Shown here: positions 48,260 through 58,458 of the stretch, one piece after another | How positions within the stretch are numbered: position 1 is the stretch's first letter | How the letters are laid out: every line of letters begins with the position of its first letter | Source: Ilyonectria destructans | Taxonomy: Eukaryota; Ascomycota; Sordariomycetes; Hypocreales; Nectriaceae | Assembly: GCA_020740775.1 (NCBI GenBank) | Contig: JAHEWK010000001.1 | Coordinates: forward strand, 3,224,001-3,288,000 | Direction of reading: 5' to 3' | Length of the DNA: 64,000 nucleotides | Translations under genes and position numbers: made by a program | The notes under the pieces: model-generated | Told to the model about the DNA's origin: nothing | Database searches by the model: none | What the model saw: only the letters and a program-made list of their open reading frames with translations

Positions 48260-50314
48260 ACGGGACAGGACGGTGTGGGAATGGTAAGATGGGATCATTA
48301 AATTGCAGTGCGACACCTAGGAGACTAAATCTCTTCTGGTTAGTGAATACAAATCCAGCCAAAGTCACAAGGGTTAACAATACTTCGAATCATACATTGA
48401 TACGTGATCTACCACTCCGGATGGGCCTAAAATGGAGGGCTTTGCACTACCTAAAGTTGTGTTAAGAAATTGAAAGGCTAATGAGACCCAAAACACGCAT
48501 GGACTAAAGAAGGCGTTTGCTGTAGGACGTTTAAATGTTTGGGAAGTGCTTATCACGTCACTAATAGTACAATTGCCAGCGACCTACTAACTAACTCTAG
48601 GAATTTTTTCAAAGCCTAGGCTCTAAATACGATTGTAGGCTGTTATTAGTTTCGGTATGCTCTGGTCGTTGCATGGAGTTATCTATTGGGGTTAAGCTCG
48701 GCCGGCTGAAGCGAGCTTCAGGTACCAGAACACCAATGAACTACAGTTATTGGCGTCGTCATGGCTGTTGCCATGGACTCGCATATGTTTTGGCAGTGTT
48801 AGCTACAACCCGCAGTCATGTAAGATGTTGAACACATCGTCCTGGAGGAGTCGGTGACTAAACAAAGTGCGAGATAGAATACGGGAGCATTCAGAGACCA
48901 GAATTAGTGTTCTAGAGAAAAAGGGATAGTCAAGGATAATGGGGCGAGAGTGAAGAGATGGTTCCCAACCAACTGCGTATGTAGGAAGAGTAACGTCTCA
49001 ACGACGTCAATAGTATCTTGATTGCGCCCCAATCAACTCAGGATCTACAAATACCTTGAGGCACCTCATATTAAATGATAGGTTTCACAAATACACCCAC
49101 CACAGCAATCTGGGCATATAACTGTCGAGTCTGCTTCCTCGGGTCTACCGCCTCGTCTCTCTAGTGCGGATGATCTGCTGTTGGGGATGCTAGTTCAACA
49201 GGAAATATCTGTGTAGGCAGTGATCAGGTGCAACAACGTAGTTCTATCCACTTTATTCCCACACTTTGTTTCCCCTAACAGTCTCTATATGTCTTAAGCC
49301 TATGGAAACCCTCCGGCCCGGATAGCATTCAGATACACACACCCCGGGGGCCACAGTATTTATCCACAAGCCTGCCACTGACATAGGGACTGTATCCAAA
49401 CCACTTTCATCTTGAGTGAAAATATGATGTGGCGATTAAAGCACGTGGTCTTATCGGGGCAATAAAAGGAGACGTGAAGCTATTGAGGGTATAGGGTCAT
49501 TTTTCTTATCAAGCGAGGGTATGGAAGTGAAAGTACTTGATAGATCGTATACTTCGGGTTATCCGCATTCTCCCTCGATTCGGTGATCTTAGGAGGCCTT
49601 AAAGAGCACACTCCCTGAGGCGGGTCTTCTCGGCCATGTCAGAGTCGCACGCCTTCCCCTGGCTTAGGGTGTCTGGAAGGACGGCGAGGCTCCTGTGCCT
49701 AGTTCGATAGACACGTTGGAATGCCACCGGAGCCACGACTGTTCAGTTCAACCAGGCCCGGATGAGAGCGCCAGGGCCATCAACAGCTTTCAGTGTAAAG
49801 GATCCCAGAAGCATATAGATTTGTGTGTTCTTCTTGGATCGTTTGTGGGTTGGCGTTTTGGTCTCTGTTCAGATTATAGACACCAGTGGAGGTGGGAAAA
49901 TGGAAAATGTGTCTAACGAGACGACATAACTGTTCATCTGTTTGGCTTCGTATCAACGCTCCGGCGGACAAACTGCAAGTATCTGTGACGTTCAGACAAA
50001 GAGTTAGCGTAGCTTTACCTTCTTTTGTAGATGCACGGTGCCGAATCATGTACACTATTATAGTCTTTGAGACATGCGAACAATCCGTTGTTTGACTCTT
50101 TGTTCACATCCATGTTTGGGCTTTGAAGAGTTGTTCAGCAGCAAGACATCAGAACACACGTATCCGAACAGGTAATTGCAAGACGATCGGTCATACCCCG
50201 AGGGAGGATATATTGAGAGTCAGGTCCGCATAAAAGCCAAACAGAAGCCAAACTCAAGCTACTCTGTAAGGGACAATATTTCAACAAGGTCATAAGAACC
50301 AAAACACCACCATC
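48260..50314. other. AT-richer gene-free block
   Basis: About 2.05 kb with few open frames, visibly richer in A and T than the surrounding DNA. It could be old degenerate transposon DNA or an accessory spacer, but no terminal repeats, target-site duplications or protein remnants were recognised by eye. Confidence 0.45.
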
Positions 50315-51007
50315 ATGTGCAAGGTCCGTTACTCCATTTACCAGTGCTCGCACTCCTACCAGCAGGCTCCCATCCCCTGCGAGGCCGCCAGATCTCGCCC
50401 CAAGGGCTGGTTCTCCTGGTGTACCCCAAGTCCGCCGCCCTGCCACGAGACCCGGAGTTACAGGCACACCAACGGGCATTGTCCCTCCTGTATTATCCTC
50501 AGCCAGGCTGTGTCGCGCGGGCAGCCGAAGCGACGACCAGCTGTTAAGAAGCGGCGCAAGAGTGAGCGAGAGAGAGTGCGTGAGCGAGAAATCCCGAGGG
50601 AGCGAGAAAGAGTGCGCGAGCGGGAGATCCCGAGAGAGCGAGAGAGAGCGCGGACTCGGGACAGAGCTCGCCGGCGTCTGGATGACGGTGCCATGCAACA
50701 GACTCATATCCATCGCAACTCTCGTGCGGTCATTGCAAACCCGGCGGGGCTCGATCAGTCGTCGTACTACGCAGTCCCGGCCATGGAAGACGAAACCTTC
50801 ATGTCACCTTCTAACTCCGGCAATGCCCTCAGGGACCTCACAACTCAGATGGTTCTAAACCGACCGTATCACTCAGAGCAGACAATGGTTGCGGAGCAAA
50901 AGCCGCTGACGCCAGACTCACCTCGCCCTATTTCGCCCTTGACTGCGTCAGAGATAAACGGTCCGGCTGCGACGGTTAGCGATTTCGATCCGGTGTCCGA
51001 TGCCTGA
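50315..51007 (+). CDS. Unknown protein: Cys/His-rich N-terminus and Arg-Glu repeats
   Basis: Single exon, 230 aa, not recognised. The first 60 residues (MCKVRYSIYQCSHSYQQ...) hold many Cys and His (C2, C11, H13, then further Cys up to HCPSC near 56-59) in spacing that suggests a zinc-binding module. A strongly basic and acidic segment follows (about residues 78-125) containing a 12-residue unit RVREREIPRERE twice, then a Ser/Pro/Thr-rich tail (PLTPDSPRPISPL). There is no signal peptide or membrane segment. Start: ATG at 50315 in CATCATG, with an AT-rich upstream region. Codon use supports coding over the whole frame. Nuclear or RNA-related roles would be guesses. Confidence 0.65.
   Translation: MCKVRYSIYQCSHSYQQAPIPCEAARSRPKGWFSWCTPSPPPCHETRSYRHTNGHCPSCIILSQAVSRGQPKRRPAVKKRRKSERERVREREIPRERERVREREIPRERERARTRDRARRRLDDGAMQQTHIHRNSRAVIANPAGLDQSSYYAVPAMEDETFMSPSNSGNALRDLTTQMVLNRPYHSEQTMVAEQKPLTPDSPRPISPLTASEINGPAATVSDFDPVSDA
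50574..50645 (+). repeat. 36-bp tandem coding repeat, two copies
   Basis: GAGTGCG...GAGATCCCGAG units start at 50574 and 50610 and encode the 12-residue Arg-Glu repeat of the 230-aa protein. Confidence 0.85.
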
Positions 51008-51508
51008 GGGCGTTTCCTCGAGAGCGATTACCAGGGGAGTCGTTGCAAAGGAGTAAGTCGGCCGTAGGTTGTGAATCATAGAGTAGAGCTCATTAGATTG
51101 GTTGACTTGGTTGAGATAGTGGCAAAGGAAGGAGCGTAGTATTATAGCGGGGGAAAAAATAGACAAAGTCATTGGTTTTTCAAGTAGATCCCATATTGTG
51201 TGAAGTGTATTAACATGCTGATAGTCTGTTCCAGTGGGCTGAGAATCCGGGTGTTTTTCTTTTCTGAGCATTGCTATCCGCACACATGCATCTTGCTGTT
51301 CGCACTCAAGTACAGGCCTCTTCAGCTAAACCACAGGCAAGCTAATGTACCTGGCATACACGGTCAAAAGCTACATTTACCATTAAATTGAACTTGATAA
51401 AGACACTAAGAGTAATTATTTGGGGATACATACGAAAATAAGGATTATTAAATGGTATTTCCTAAACTGCTGGAGCAGGTGTTTGTGTGTGCGAACAGCG
51501 ATGCTCCG

Positions 51509-51520
51509 TTTTTTTTTTTT
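51509..51520. repeat. T12 homopolymer
   Basis: Twelve consecutive T in intergenic DNA. Confidence 0.95.
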
Positions 51521-51833
51521 AAACAACTGTTTAGCCTGTGACGGCATACGGGTAACGGCTCAGACGATGGCATCAGAATAAGGTAGTCCAGGCCCATACC
51601 CAAATGCCGTCATTGTTCAACATTCCGCGATACCATGGTGGATGGCTACAGCACAGACTTGGGGGACTAACCAGGAGCTGTCCCGATTCGTAATCTCGAA
51701 TGGTGGCGAACAGGGGAATAAGGATAAACTGACGTCAACAAAAGGTCCAGACTCAAAAGGCCCAGACTACGGACCACTGTGATAGGACACCCGACGGTGG
51801 GATGAAAGTAGGCAACTATGAATTGGCGGGTTG

Positions 51834-51846
51834 AAAAAAAAAAAAA
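51834..51846. repeat. A13 homopolymer
   Basis: Thirteen consecutive A in intergenic DNA. Confidence 0.95.
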
Positions 51847-54800
51847 GGTTTAACCGAGGCTGGGGAACGCGGTTTGTCCACGAGCCCTTCCGTCATCGAA
51901 TGGGGGCGGTCAATTAACAGCTGCCTTGCGACAAAAGGTCAATTTTAGGACATGTCATGGGGTCGAGATGGGGAAACAATCTAGCGACGGGCCATCGAGC
52001 CGCATTCTAGAGCGCGAGACCGGGGATGTCTCAGGTCGCACGCAAAAGACCAGACTAAAGATGCGCGAAAAAAGAATAAGCATCGTATCGACCCAAAGGA
52101 GCCGGGCCAAATCTGCTCCATGCATACGTATCCCCTGTTGTTGAAAATACGGGTGCCTTGGAATGGAACAGGCCGAAAGACACCAAATGCGGCGGGACGT
52201 TTGAACTTGGGGAGCGTCTTTCGTACTACTCAATAGGCTGCTCGATAAAATGGCATACCATTGGCTGGGCGGGGACCAATACGACCCGCCCCACGATAGG
52301 GCTGATGGCGAAGCGTCGATTCGCCAATGTTCTCGTTTGCGGTGAAGGGGGGATTGCGTGGATACGTGTCCAGTCGCGAGACATTAGTGGCCGGTGTTTT
52401 GCAGACGTACGTACCCTCCGTACGTATCCGCAGGATCCCAACTTTCGATGCTTTGTCGACGCCAAGCCAAGCTTTCTGTCGTCTGCGTTGCTTTCGGTGC
52501 CGTACAGACAGAGCTAACCTCGAGCGCGTGATGGGGCTGGATGCTGCAGGTTTCAGGAGCAGCGCTGGGCGCTGCGAGGATGCGTCAACGAGAGTCGTCA
52601 TGGACCAGTTGGCATCGGTCATCTAGGACGGCAGCTAGACGCGCGCAGTATGCGCAGTGCGCAGAACAGAGTAGGACCTCTAGGAATCTAGGAACCGGAG
52701 ACTTTGGCCTTCCAAGGCGACCCAAAATGGAAATGCCCGAGCATGGGATTGAGTCAACGCCGCTCGCCGAGTCTCCTCTCTGGCCCCGCTGTTCCGCTTC
52801 CCCTGGCCCACCAGCCCTACTTGTGGATCGGGCGGAGCAGACGAGGGAGGGACTGGAGGATCCATTGGCTCCAGGATGGGTTGAATGCATGCAGAATGGT
52901 CCCACCAGCGGTCTGCGGATGTCTTAACCAGAGGCCGGAGCCCAGAGCCTAGGACGGACGGCGACATGTCGACCGAGGGCGCGGACGAGGCAGGGATAGG
53001 AACTGCGATCCGAACGGGAGGGTAGAGTCGTGCCCAGCGCCCAGTAGGGCGAGCTACCGGCTCGGCAGCCCGCCAAGAAGACGGAGAGGGTGGGCAGATG
53101 ACGATCCCGGCGACGCATGCACGACGAGGTTTCTAAGCGGGAGGGTTCACCTGGTGCGCGTTGCGTTGCGTCAGTGCCGTGCCGTGCGTCGTAGGACTTT
53201 TGGGACGGCTTTCTTGTTTTCCGTTGTTATCGAGTTCTCCGGATGGGCCTCGAACCCCACGATGGCATGGGGGCCAGTGACGATGGCCACGGGCTCGGTT
53301 GAGTTGATGCATGTGCGTGAGGAGATGTGGCCTAATAACCAACCCACGAGCGGCGCCCAATGGCCGGGTTGTAGCTTGTCGTCTTGTTCATGGATGGGCG
53401 CGCCTTGCATTGGGGATGCCCCCCCCTGTTCTGTGGCACCTCCCCCCTCAGCCACAAAACCTGAAGCTTTTGGCGATGCAGAGTAAAACAAACTCGCGTG
53501 GTGGTGCTGCAATGCTGCAATGCCCTGGGCGGGACATTGGAAACAAGGGGCGAGAGGGAGTGGGCTGCGCAGCGCATCGTGGGCCACAGTGCACAGCCAG
53601 AGAACAGGGCTGAGGTGGAGGGTGGGGATGCATCGTGTGGATCAAGCCAGAGAAACAGAGCGACAGAGCATGGGACAGAGTGTGGGAGCGGGTGTGGGAG
53701 CGAGTGTGAGAGTGGAACAGGGGGTGTATTTGCGATGGATGATGAGGTGTGACTCCTCGTGAGCCCGGGTCAGACGGCGTGGGAGAGGAAAAAAGAGGCT
53801 CTGGGCGGGCCAAAAGCATACTCAGAGCGTCCAGAAGCGAACACAGAGCCAGTTTCCCGGCCCATTCCGCCAAAGCCGACTCCAGAGGTTGGCTACAATG
53901 GCCTCCTTGCCTCCCTGCTCGCCTGCAAGCAGCCATCGAGGTGAAAGCCCAGTGGAAAGCCCACGGCTAGTGGGACTCTAGTGGACACCTACCACCGTAG
54001 CGCCGCCGCCCGTACACTTTTAGAGGGTGGGACGGTTGACCAGAAGCCAGCGATAGTAACAACGGGGTCGCGGCGACGATCCTGGCGTAAGGCGTTTCCA
54101 TAGGCTCATGGCCATGGCTGTACCATCATTGCCACTGGATGGGGAGGACAAGAAGTCGGCTGGAAACGGCAGCGGTATACCACGATCTTTTTTGAAGCTC
54201 GACGTCACTGTCGCTAGATCACCCACTGTTGATCTGTAGGTCGTCATGATGGGCGATCGTGGGCCACGGCGGACACCCTCAGCAGGCAGTTAGGTTCATC
54301 GTCAACCTCAAACACACACCCTAATTCTTTATCGTATCGTCCCTTAGCCTCCGAGAAGATCGAAATAGATGAGGGGGCGTGCTTCTGTTTCCAAAATAAC
54401 GAAAAAAGCGAGTCTTGGCAAGCCCATGATCGCCGTCATGGACAACCCTGGGGGACAGAATCAAGGGGAGGGGGGAATGGCCACGACATCTGGGTACGCA
54501 ATGATGTCCTTTCGGCCCCCAAACGTCTGCTCGTGGTCCTGCTTTGGAGCACTCACAGGCCTGAGAATTTGTCTGCCTCTGCAAGCGTCGCCATGCCATG
54601 GGCCGCCATGGTTTCGCACGCGCGCTCGCACGGAGCTTGGCCGACGGCACAAGGCGACCGAAACGGGCAGCTGTGCGAACCCACTCAGACTGGCAAAGGA
54701 CCTTTGGAAGTTTGGCCGGGCGGACTTGGAGGGCGGGTTTTGGTGGACGGGGTGGATGAGGTTGGGACCCACGATAGTTAAGGTACTTGGAGCTGTAGCC

Positions 54801-55010
54801 ATAGTGTCGAAGCCGTTGCTTCCGGCGAGGGCTCCCCCAGCACTGTGCCGCGCTGTGTTCCGTGTCTGGTCGACATTAATTAGGGGGGACATTGTTTATT
54901 GTTGGGGCAGTGCCCGCTACCGTGGGCGGGCGGCTTGACTGCTAGCTCGTTGGTCGTTGTACGACGTCGCACCCTGATGGAATGGCGGAAACTGTTAGTG
55001 TCAAATGTAC

Positions 55011-56124
55011 TCCCGCACCTCATCTGCTACCACCAGCAACGTCCGGCAGGGATCCGCCTCCTCCGCACTGGCTTCGCCTCAGCCCACGGCGCCCGCTAAC
55101 GCCTGATTGGTGCTGGGCTCTAGGCAACAGCCTGAGAGCCCCAGCCGTGGGCTGAGAGAGGCCCCCCCAGGAGGTTTCTTAGCACCCATCCTCCACTCCG
55201 CTGACCCCGTCCATCAACCTCCGCGCCCGTCTTCAAACGCCTTCCCTCCCGTTTGCCGTCCTCTCGTCAACTCCGTCCCTTCACCCTTCACCACTCTCTC
55301 TCGTCCTGAGGCCGCCACCGTCATTTCAACCCTCGACAACCCCGTCCCATCGATCCTCTGACTGCTGCGGCCGTTTCCTCGCTGCGTGAATCCCGGCGCC
55401 TCCTGCAACCCCCCTCACCCTCATTCTTCATATACCCTTTTGCGCCCCGTCCTTCTGCCCCGTTCCACCCACCTCTCTCGCCTCCCTCCCATCCGCCATC
55501 CGCGTCCGCATCCCCATTTCATCGCTTCGACTCTCTCGCCGCGCGCGTCCGTCGTCTCGTCAAAAGCCTGTCCGACTCTGGTCTACTTCTGTCCACGTCT
55601 TCCCTGTCGAGAGTGCGAGATATACTTTCCGTCTCCCGACCTAGTCGTCACCCGCCTTCCCTGTTGTTCCATCCTCGTCTCTGCTTTCGCTGCGCGCCTC
55701 GCCGTCGACACCATCGACATCTGGCTACGCCCTTGGACGCAGCATCTTGGTACGACTTGACTTCTCTACTATTCTCTCTTCCTCTCTTGACCCCTTTCAC
55801 CGTCCCCGATCCCCAGCACCCTGCTCCTGGCGTTCTCGTCCTGGATTGCCAAACACTGCCCCAACCAACACCGGCATTGGCCAATCCCCCCCATCCCGTC
55901 CCAAGACTCGGTCGACGTCTAGTCTAGTCCTGTCCTTCCTCCCCCAGTCCCGGGTGTGTGAATTAGGAACCTCGACTGTGACTCACTCTCCGTCACTCAC
56001 TCCTCCTACTTGCATCGACTCTCAAACCAGACAACTAACGCTACTCCCCCGTCCCAGCTTCAGGACACCCGTGGCCATCAGTCGACTCTACCCGTCTGCT
56101 ATTCCCCACTCTCAAGTCTAAGCC
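55011..56124 (+). promoter_or_regulatory. ATG-free pyrimidine-rich leader region of the C2H2 factor gene
   Basis: No ATG occurs on the plus strand from 55011 to the start codon at 56125 (about 1.1 kb), and from about 55.19 kb the strand is dominated by C and T. This fits a very long 5' UTR that is scanned without upstream starts. The transcription start is not visible. Introns within the leader are possible (for example GTGTGTGAATTAGG at about 55.95 kb). Confidence 0.55.
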
Positions 56125-58458
56125 ATGTCCTTCTCCCACCCTCGTCGAAGGACTCCGGTGACTCGCCCCGGCAGCGACACTGAGAATGCTCTATCACTTA
56201 AGACCAACATGACCCTCCGTAAGGGTGCAACCTTTCATTCTCCTACCTCTCCTACCTCTTCCGACTTGGACCTCACCTTCGTCCCTCCTCGTCTGTCTCG
56301 ATCTCAATCCCACCTGGATGATGTCGTGGATGCCAACCGCCGTCGCATCGCCTTGACACTCAACGACATCGACGAGGCGCTTTCCAAGACTGAAGACCTT
56401 TCCCTGTCACCCAAGACTCCCAAGGCCAAGGCCCTTCGCGACACCAGCTTTCCCGTCCCTCGCGGCTTCCTCGACCTTCCCGTCGTCGATCCCGCCATGG
56501 CGAAGGAGGCTGAGAGGCGCGTTCTCCGCCCTCGCTCCGTCCGCCGCTCTCGACACCACGCATCCGACAGCGGCCTTGGCACATCCGTTGCTTCCACAAA
56601 CGAGAAGCTTGCCGCCGACTCAGCATCAAAGAAGGACACAAAGACACAAGCCACCCGCTCAGCAATCACTCGCTCAGCTGCCGCTTCCGCTATGGAGAGG
56701 CTTCCCAGCCTTGGGCCTAAGGCCATTAACCGCATTCACGAACACATTCTTCGACCCCTTCGGGCCAAGCCCACCTTGAAGGACTTTGAGCCCATTGTGC
56801 TTGACGTTCCACGACGCATTCGATCAAAAGAAATCATCTGCCTACGAGATCTTGAGAAGACCTTGATCTTTATGGCGCCGGTAAGTCAGCTTCTGACTGA
56901 TAATGGTGTTTGGGGAGATGCTTATCGGACATTGTGCCTGAAGGAGAGGACCAAGACAGCCGCCTTGTACCTTGATTTCTGCCTCACCTCGATCCGATGC
57001 ATTCAAGCGACCGTCGAATATCTTAGCGACCGCGAACAGACCCGCCCCGGAGATCGACCTTACACTAACGGATACTTCATCGACCTCAAGGATCAGATTC
57101 TTGAGTACGGCAGACAACTAGCAGCAGCCAAGGACGGCCCTGAAGACATGGATGTTGACGCGTATGTGCCCAACTTTGTTCCCCTGGACCACCCAACTAA
57201 CTCTCCCTCAAGAGGCGACGAGATCAAGCTCGTTGGTGGTATTGCTGAGAACGGCCGCCCCGCCGAGCTTGTCCGTGTCCGCAAAGACGGCACCCACATC
57301 TCCATGGCCACCGGTAAGCCCGTCGACGTGACGGACTCGCCCATCAAGATGAAGCGCTCTCTGAGCCAGCAGCGGGAGGATGAGGAAGAGATCATGCGAT
57401 CCATGGCTCGACGCAAGAAGAACGCCACCCCAGAGGAGTTGGCCCCCAAAAAGTGCCGTGAGGCTGGCTGCAACAAGGAATTCAAGCGCCCCTGTGACCT
57501 CACCAAGCACGAGAAGACCCACTCGCGTCCCTGGAAGTGCCCTATCCCGACTTGCAAGTACCACAACTATGGCTGGCCCACCGAGAAGGAGATGGACCGC
57601 CACATCAACGACAAGCACTCTGACGCCCCGGCCATGTACGAGTGCCTGTACAAGCCCTGCCCGTACAAGTCCAAGCGCGAGTCCAACTGCAAGCAGCACA
57701 TGGAGAAGGCCCACGGCTGGACTTATGTGCGAACCAAGACCAACGGCAAAAAGTTGCCTGGTCAGGCCGCCAGCACTACTCAGCAGACCCCTCCTCTCGG
57801 CAATGTGTCGACTCCCTCCACCACACCCGCATACAGCGTCCCCACTCCTCCTCAGGAGCACTCTGCCACCTTCATTGGCGACTTCCCTCTCTACCCCACC
57901 GACTCTGACTGGATCTCCACGTACGGCATCCAGCCAGACACCCTGGATGCCATGGACCTTGTCCTCGAGAACACTTCTCCGGCCTCTGCCAGCTCGTATG
58001 AGCAGTATGCCCCCTACCAGAACAGCTCGGCCTTCATCCTGAACGACGAAGACCTTTACGCCGCCCATGTTCAGATCCCTGCTCACCTTCCCACCCCTGA
58101 GCAGGTGGCCATGTACGAACCCAACCCAAAGATGATGGCGCAGCAGATGCCCATGTTCCAGGCTTCCCAGCCCTGCCCTCCTCAGAATGGCGCCCCTCAC
58201 TTCTCACCTGTTGGTCAGGAGAACGCCATGCTCTTCACCCCCAACTCCCTGCGTGACGTTGATGAGGGATTTGATGAGTCGTACAACGGAGATGGCGGTA
58301 TGGACTTCCAGTTGTTCCCTGCCAACACTTTCAAGGCCAACGACATCCAGCCACTCTTCGGAGATATTCCCAGCGCCAACGTTGGCTTCTCTCAGACCTC
58401 TCAGCAGGACCTGTTCCCAATTGACTGGTCAAACGTGGATCTCCCCTTCTCGGAATAG
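56125..58458 (+). CDS. C2H2 zinc-finger transcription factor
   Basis: Open for 777 codons. Residues 1-180 are Ser/Pro/Arg-rich with likely phosphorylation sites (SPTSPTSS, SLSPKTP). A conserved helical region lies at about 190-330 (LPSLGPKAINRIHEHILRPL, KEIICLRDLEKTLIFMAP, TKTAALYLDFCLTSIRC). Three C2H2-type fingers lie at about 440-535: CREAGC...H..H, CPIPTC...H...H and CLYKPC...H...H, with the linker THSRPWKCP. The C-terminal 240 residues are rich in Pro, Gln, Asp and aromatic residues, as in activation domains. Two in-frame, stop-free introns are likely: 56881-56943 (GTAAGT...TGAAG, joining MAP to ERTKTAALYLDF) and 57162-57212 (GTATGT...ACTAAC...CAAG, joining DVDA to GDEIKLVGG); removing both gives 739 aa. 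The family looks conserved in filamentous fungi; I do not assign a named orthologue. Confidence 0.87.
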   Translation: MSFSHPRRRTPVTRPGSDTENALSLKTNMTLRKGATFHSPTSPTSSDLDLTFVPPRLSRSQSHLDDVVDANRRRIALTLNDIDEALSKTEDLSLSPKTPKAKALRDTSFPVPRGFLDLPVVDPAMAKEAERRVLRPRSVRRSRHHASDSGLGTSVASTNEKLAADSASKKDTKTQATRSAITRSAAASAMERLPSLGPKAINRIHEHILRPLRAKPTLKDFEPIVLDVPRRIRSKEIICLRDLEKTLIFMAPVSQLLTDNGVWGDAYRTLCLKERTKTAALYLDFCLTSIRCIQATVEYLSDREQTRPGDRPYTNGYFIDLKDQILEYGRQLAAAKDGPEDMDVDAYVPNFVPLDHPTNSPSRGDEIKLVGGIAENGRPAELVRVRKDGTHISMATGKPVDVTDSPIKMKRSLSQQREDEEEIMRSMARRKKNATPEELAPKKCREAGCNKEFKRPCDLTKHEKTHSRPWKCPIPTCKYHNYGWPTEKEMDRHINDKHSDAPAMYECLYKPCPYKSKRESNCKQHMEKAHGWTYVRTKTNGKKLPGQAASTTQQTPPLGNVSTPSTTPAYSVPTPPQEHSATFIGDFPLYPTDSDWISTYGIQPDTLDAMDLVLENTSPASASSYEQYAPYQNSSAFILNDEDLYAAHVQIPAHLPTPEQVAMYEPNPKMMAQQMPMFQASQPCPPQNGAPHFSPVGQENAMLFTPNSLRDVDEGFDESYNGDGGMDFQLFPANTFKANDIQPLFGDIPSANVGFSQTSQQDLFPIDWSNVDLPFSE

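Larger units (their letters stand above)
51008..55010. other. Long intergenic region
   Basis: About 4 kb. It is AT-rich to about 51.9 kb (T12 at 51509, A13 at 51834) and then GC-rich. Frames at 52.5-54.9 kb on both strands overlap one another and have no motifs. A purine-rich stretch of CAGAGCGACAGAGC and GTGTGGGAGCG units lies at 53.64-53.72 kb. No gene is supported. Confidence 0.5.

Noticed and set aside
53448..53936. 162-codon minus-strand frame with a Ser/His repeat
   Set aside because: It arises from simple GTGTGGGAGCGA-type repeats; not protein-like.
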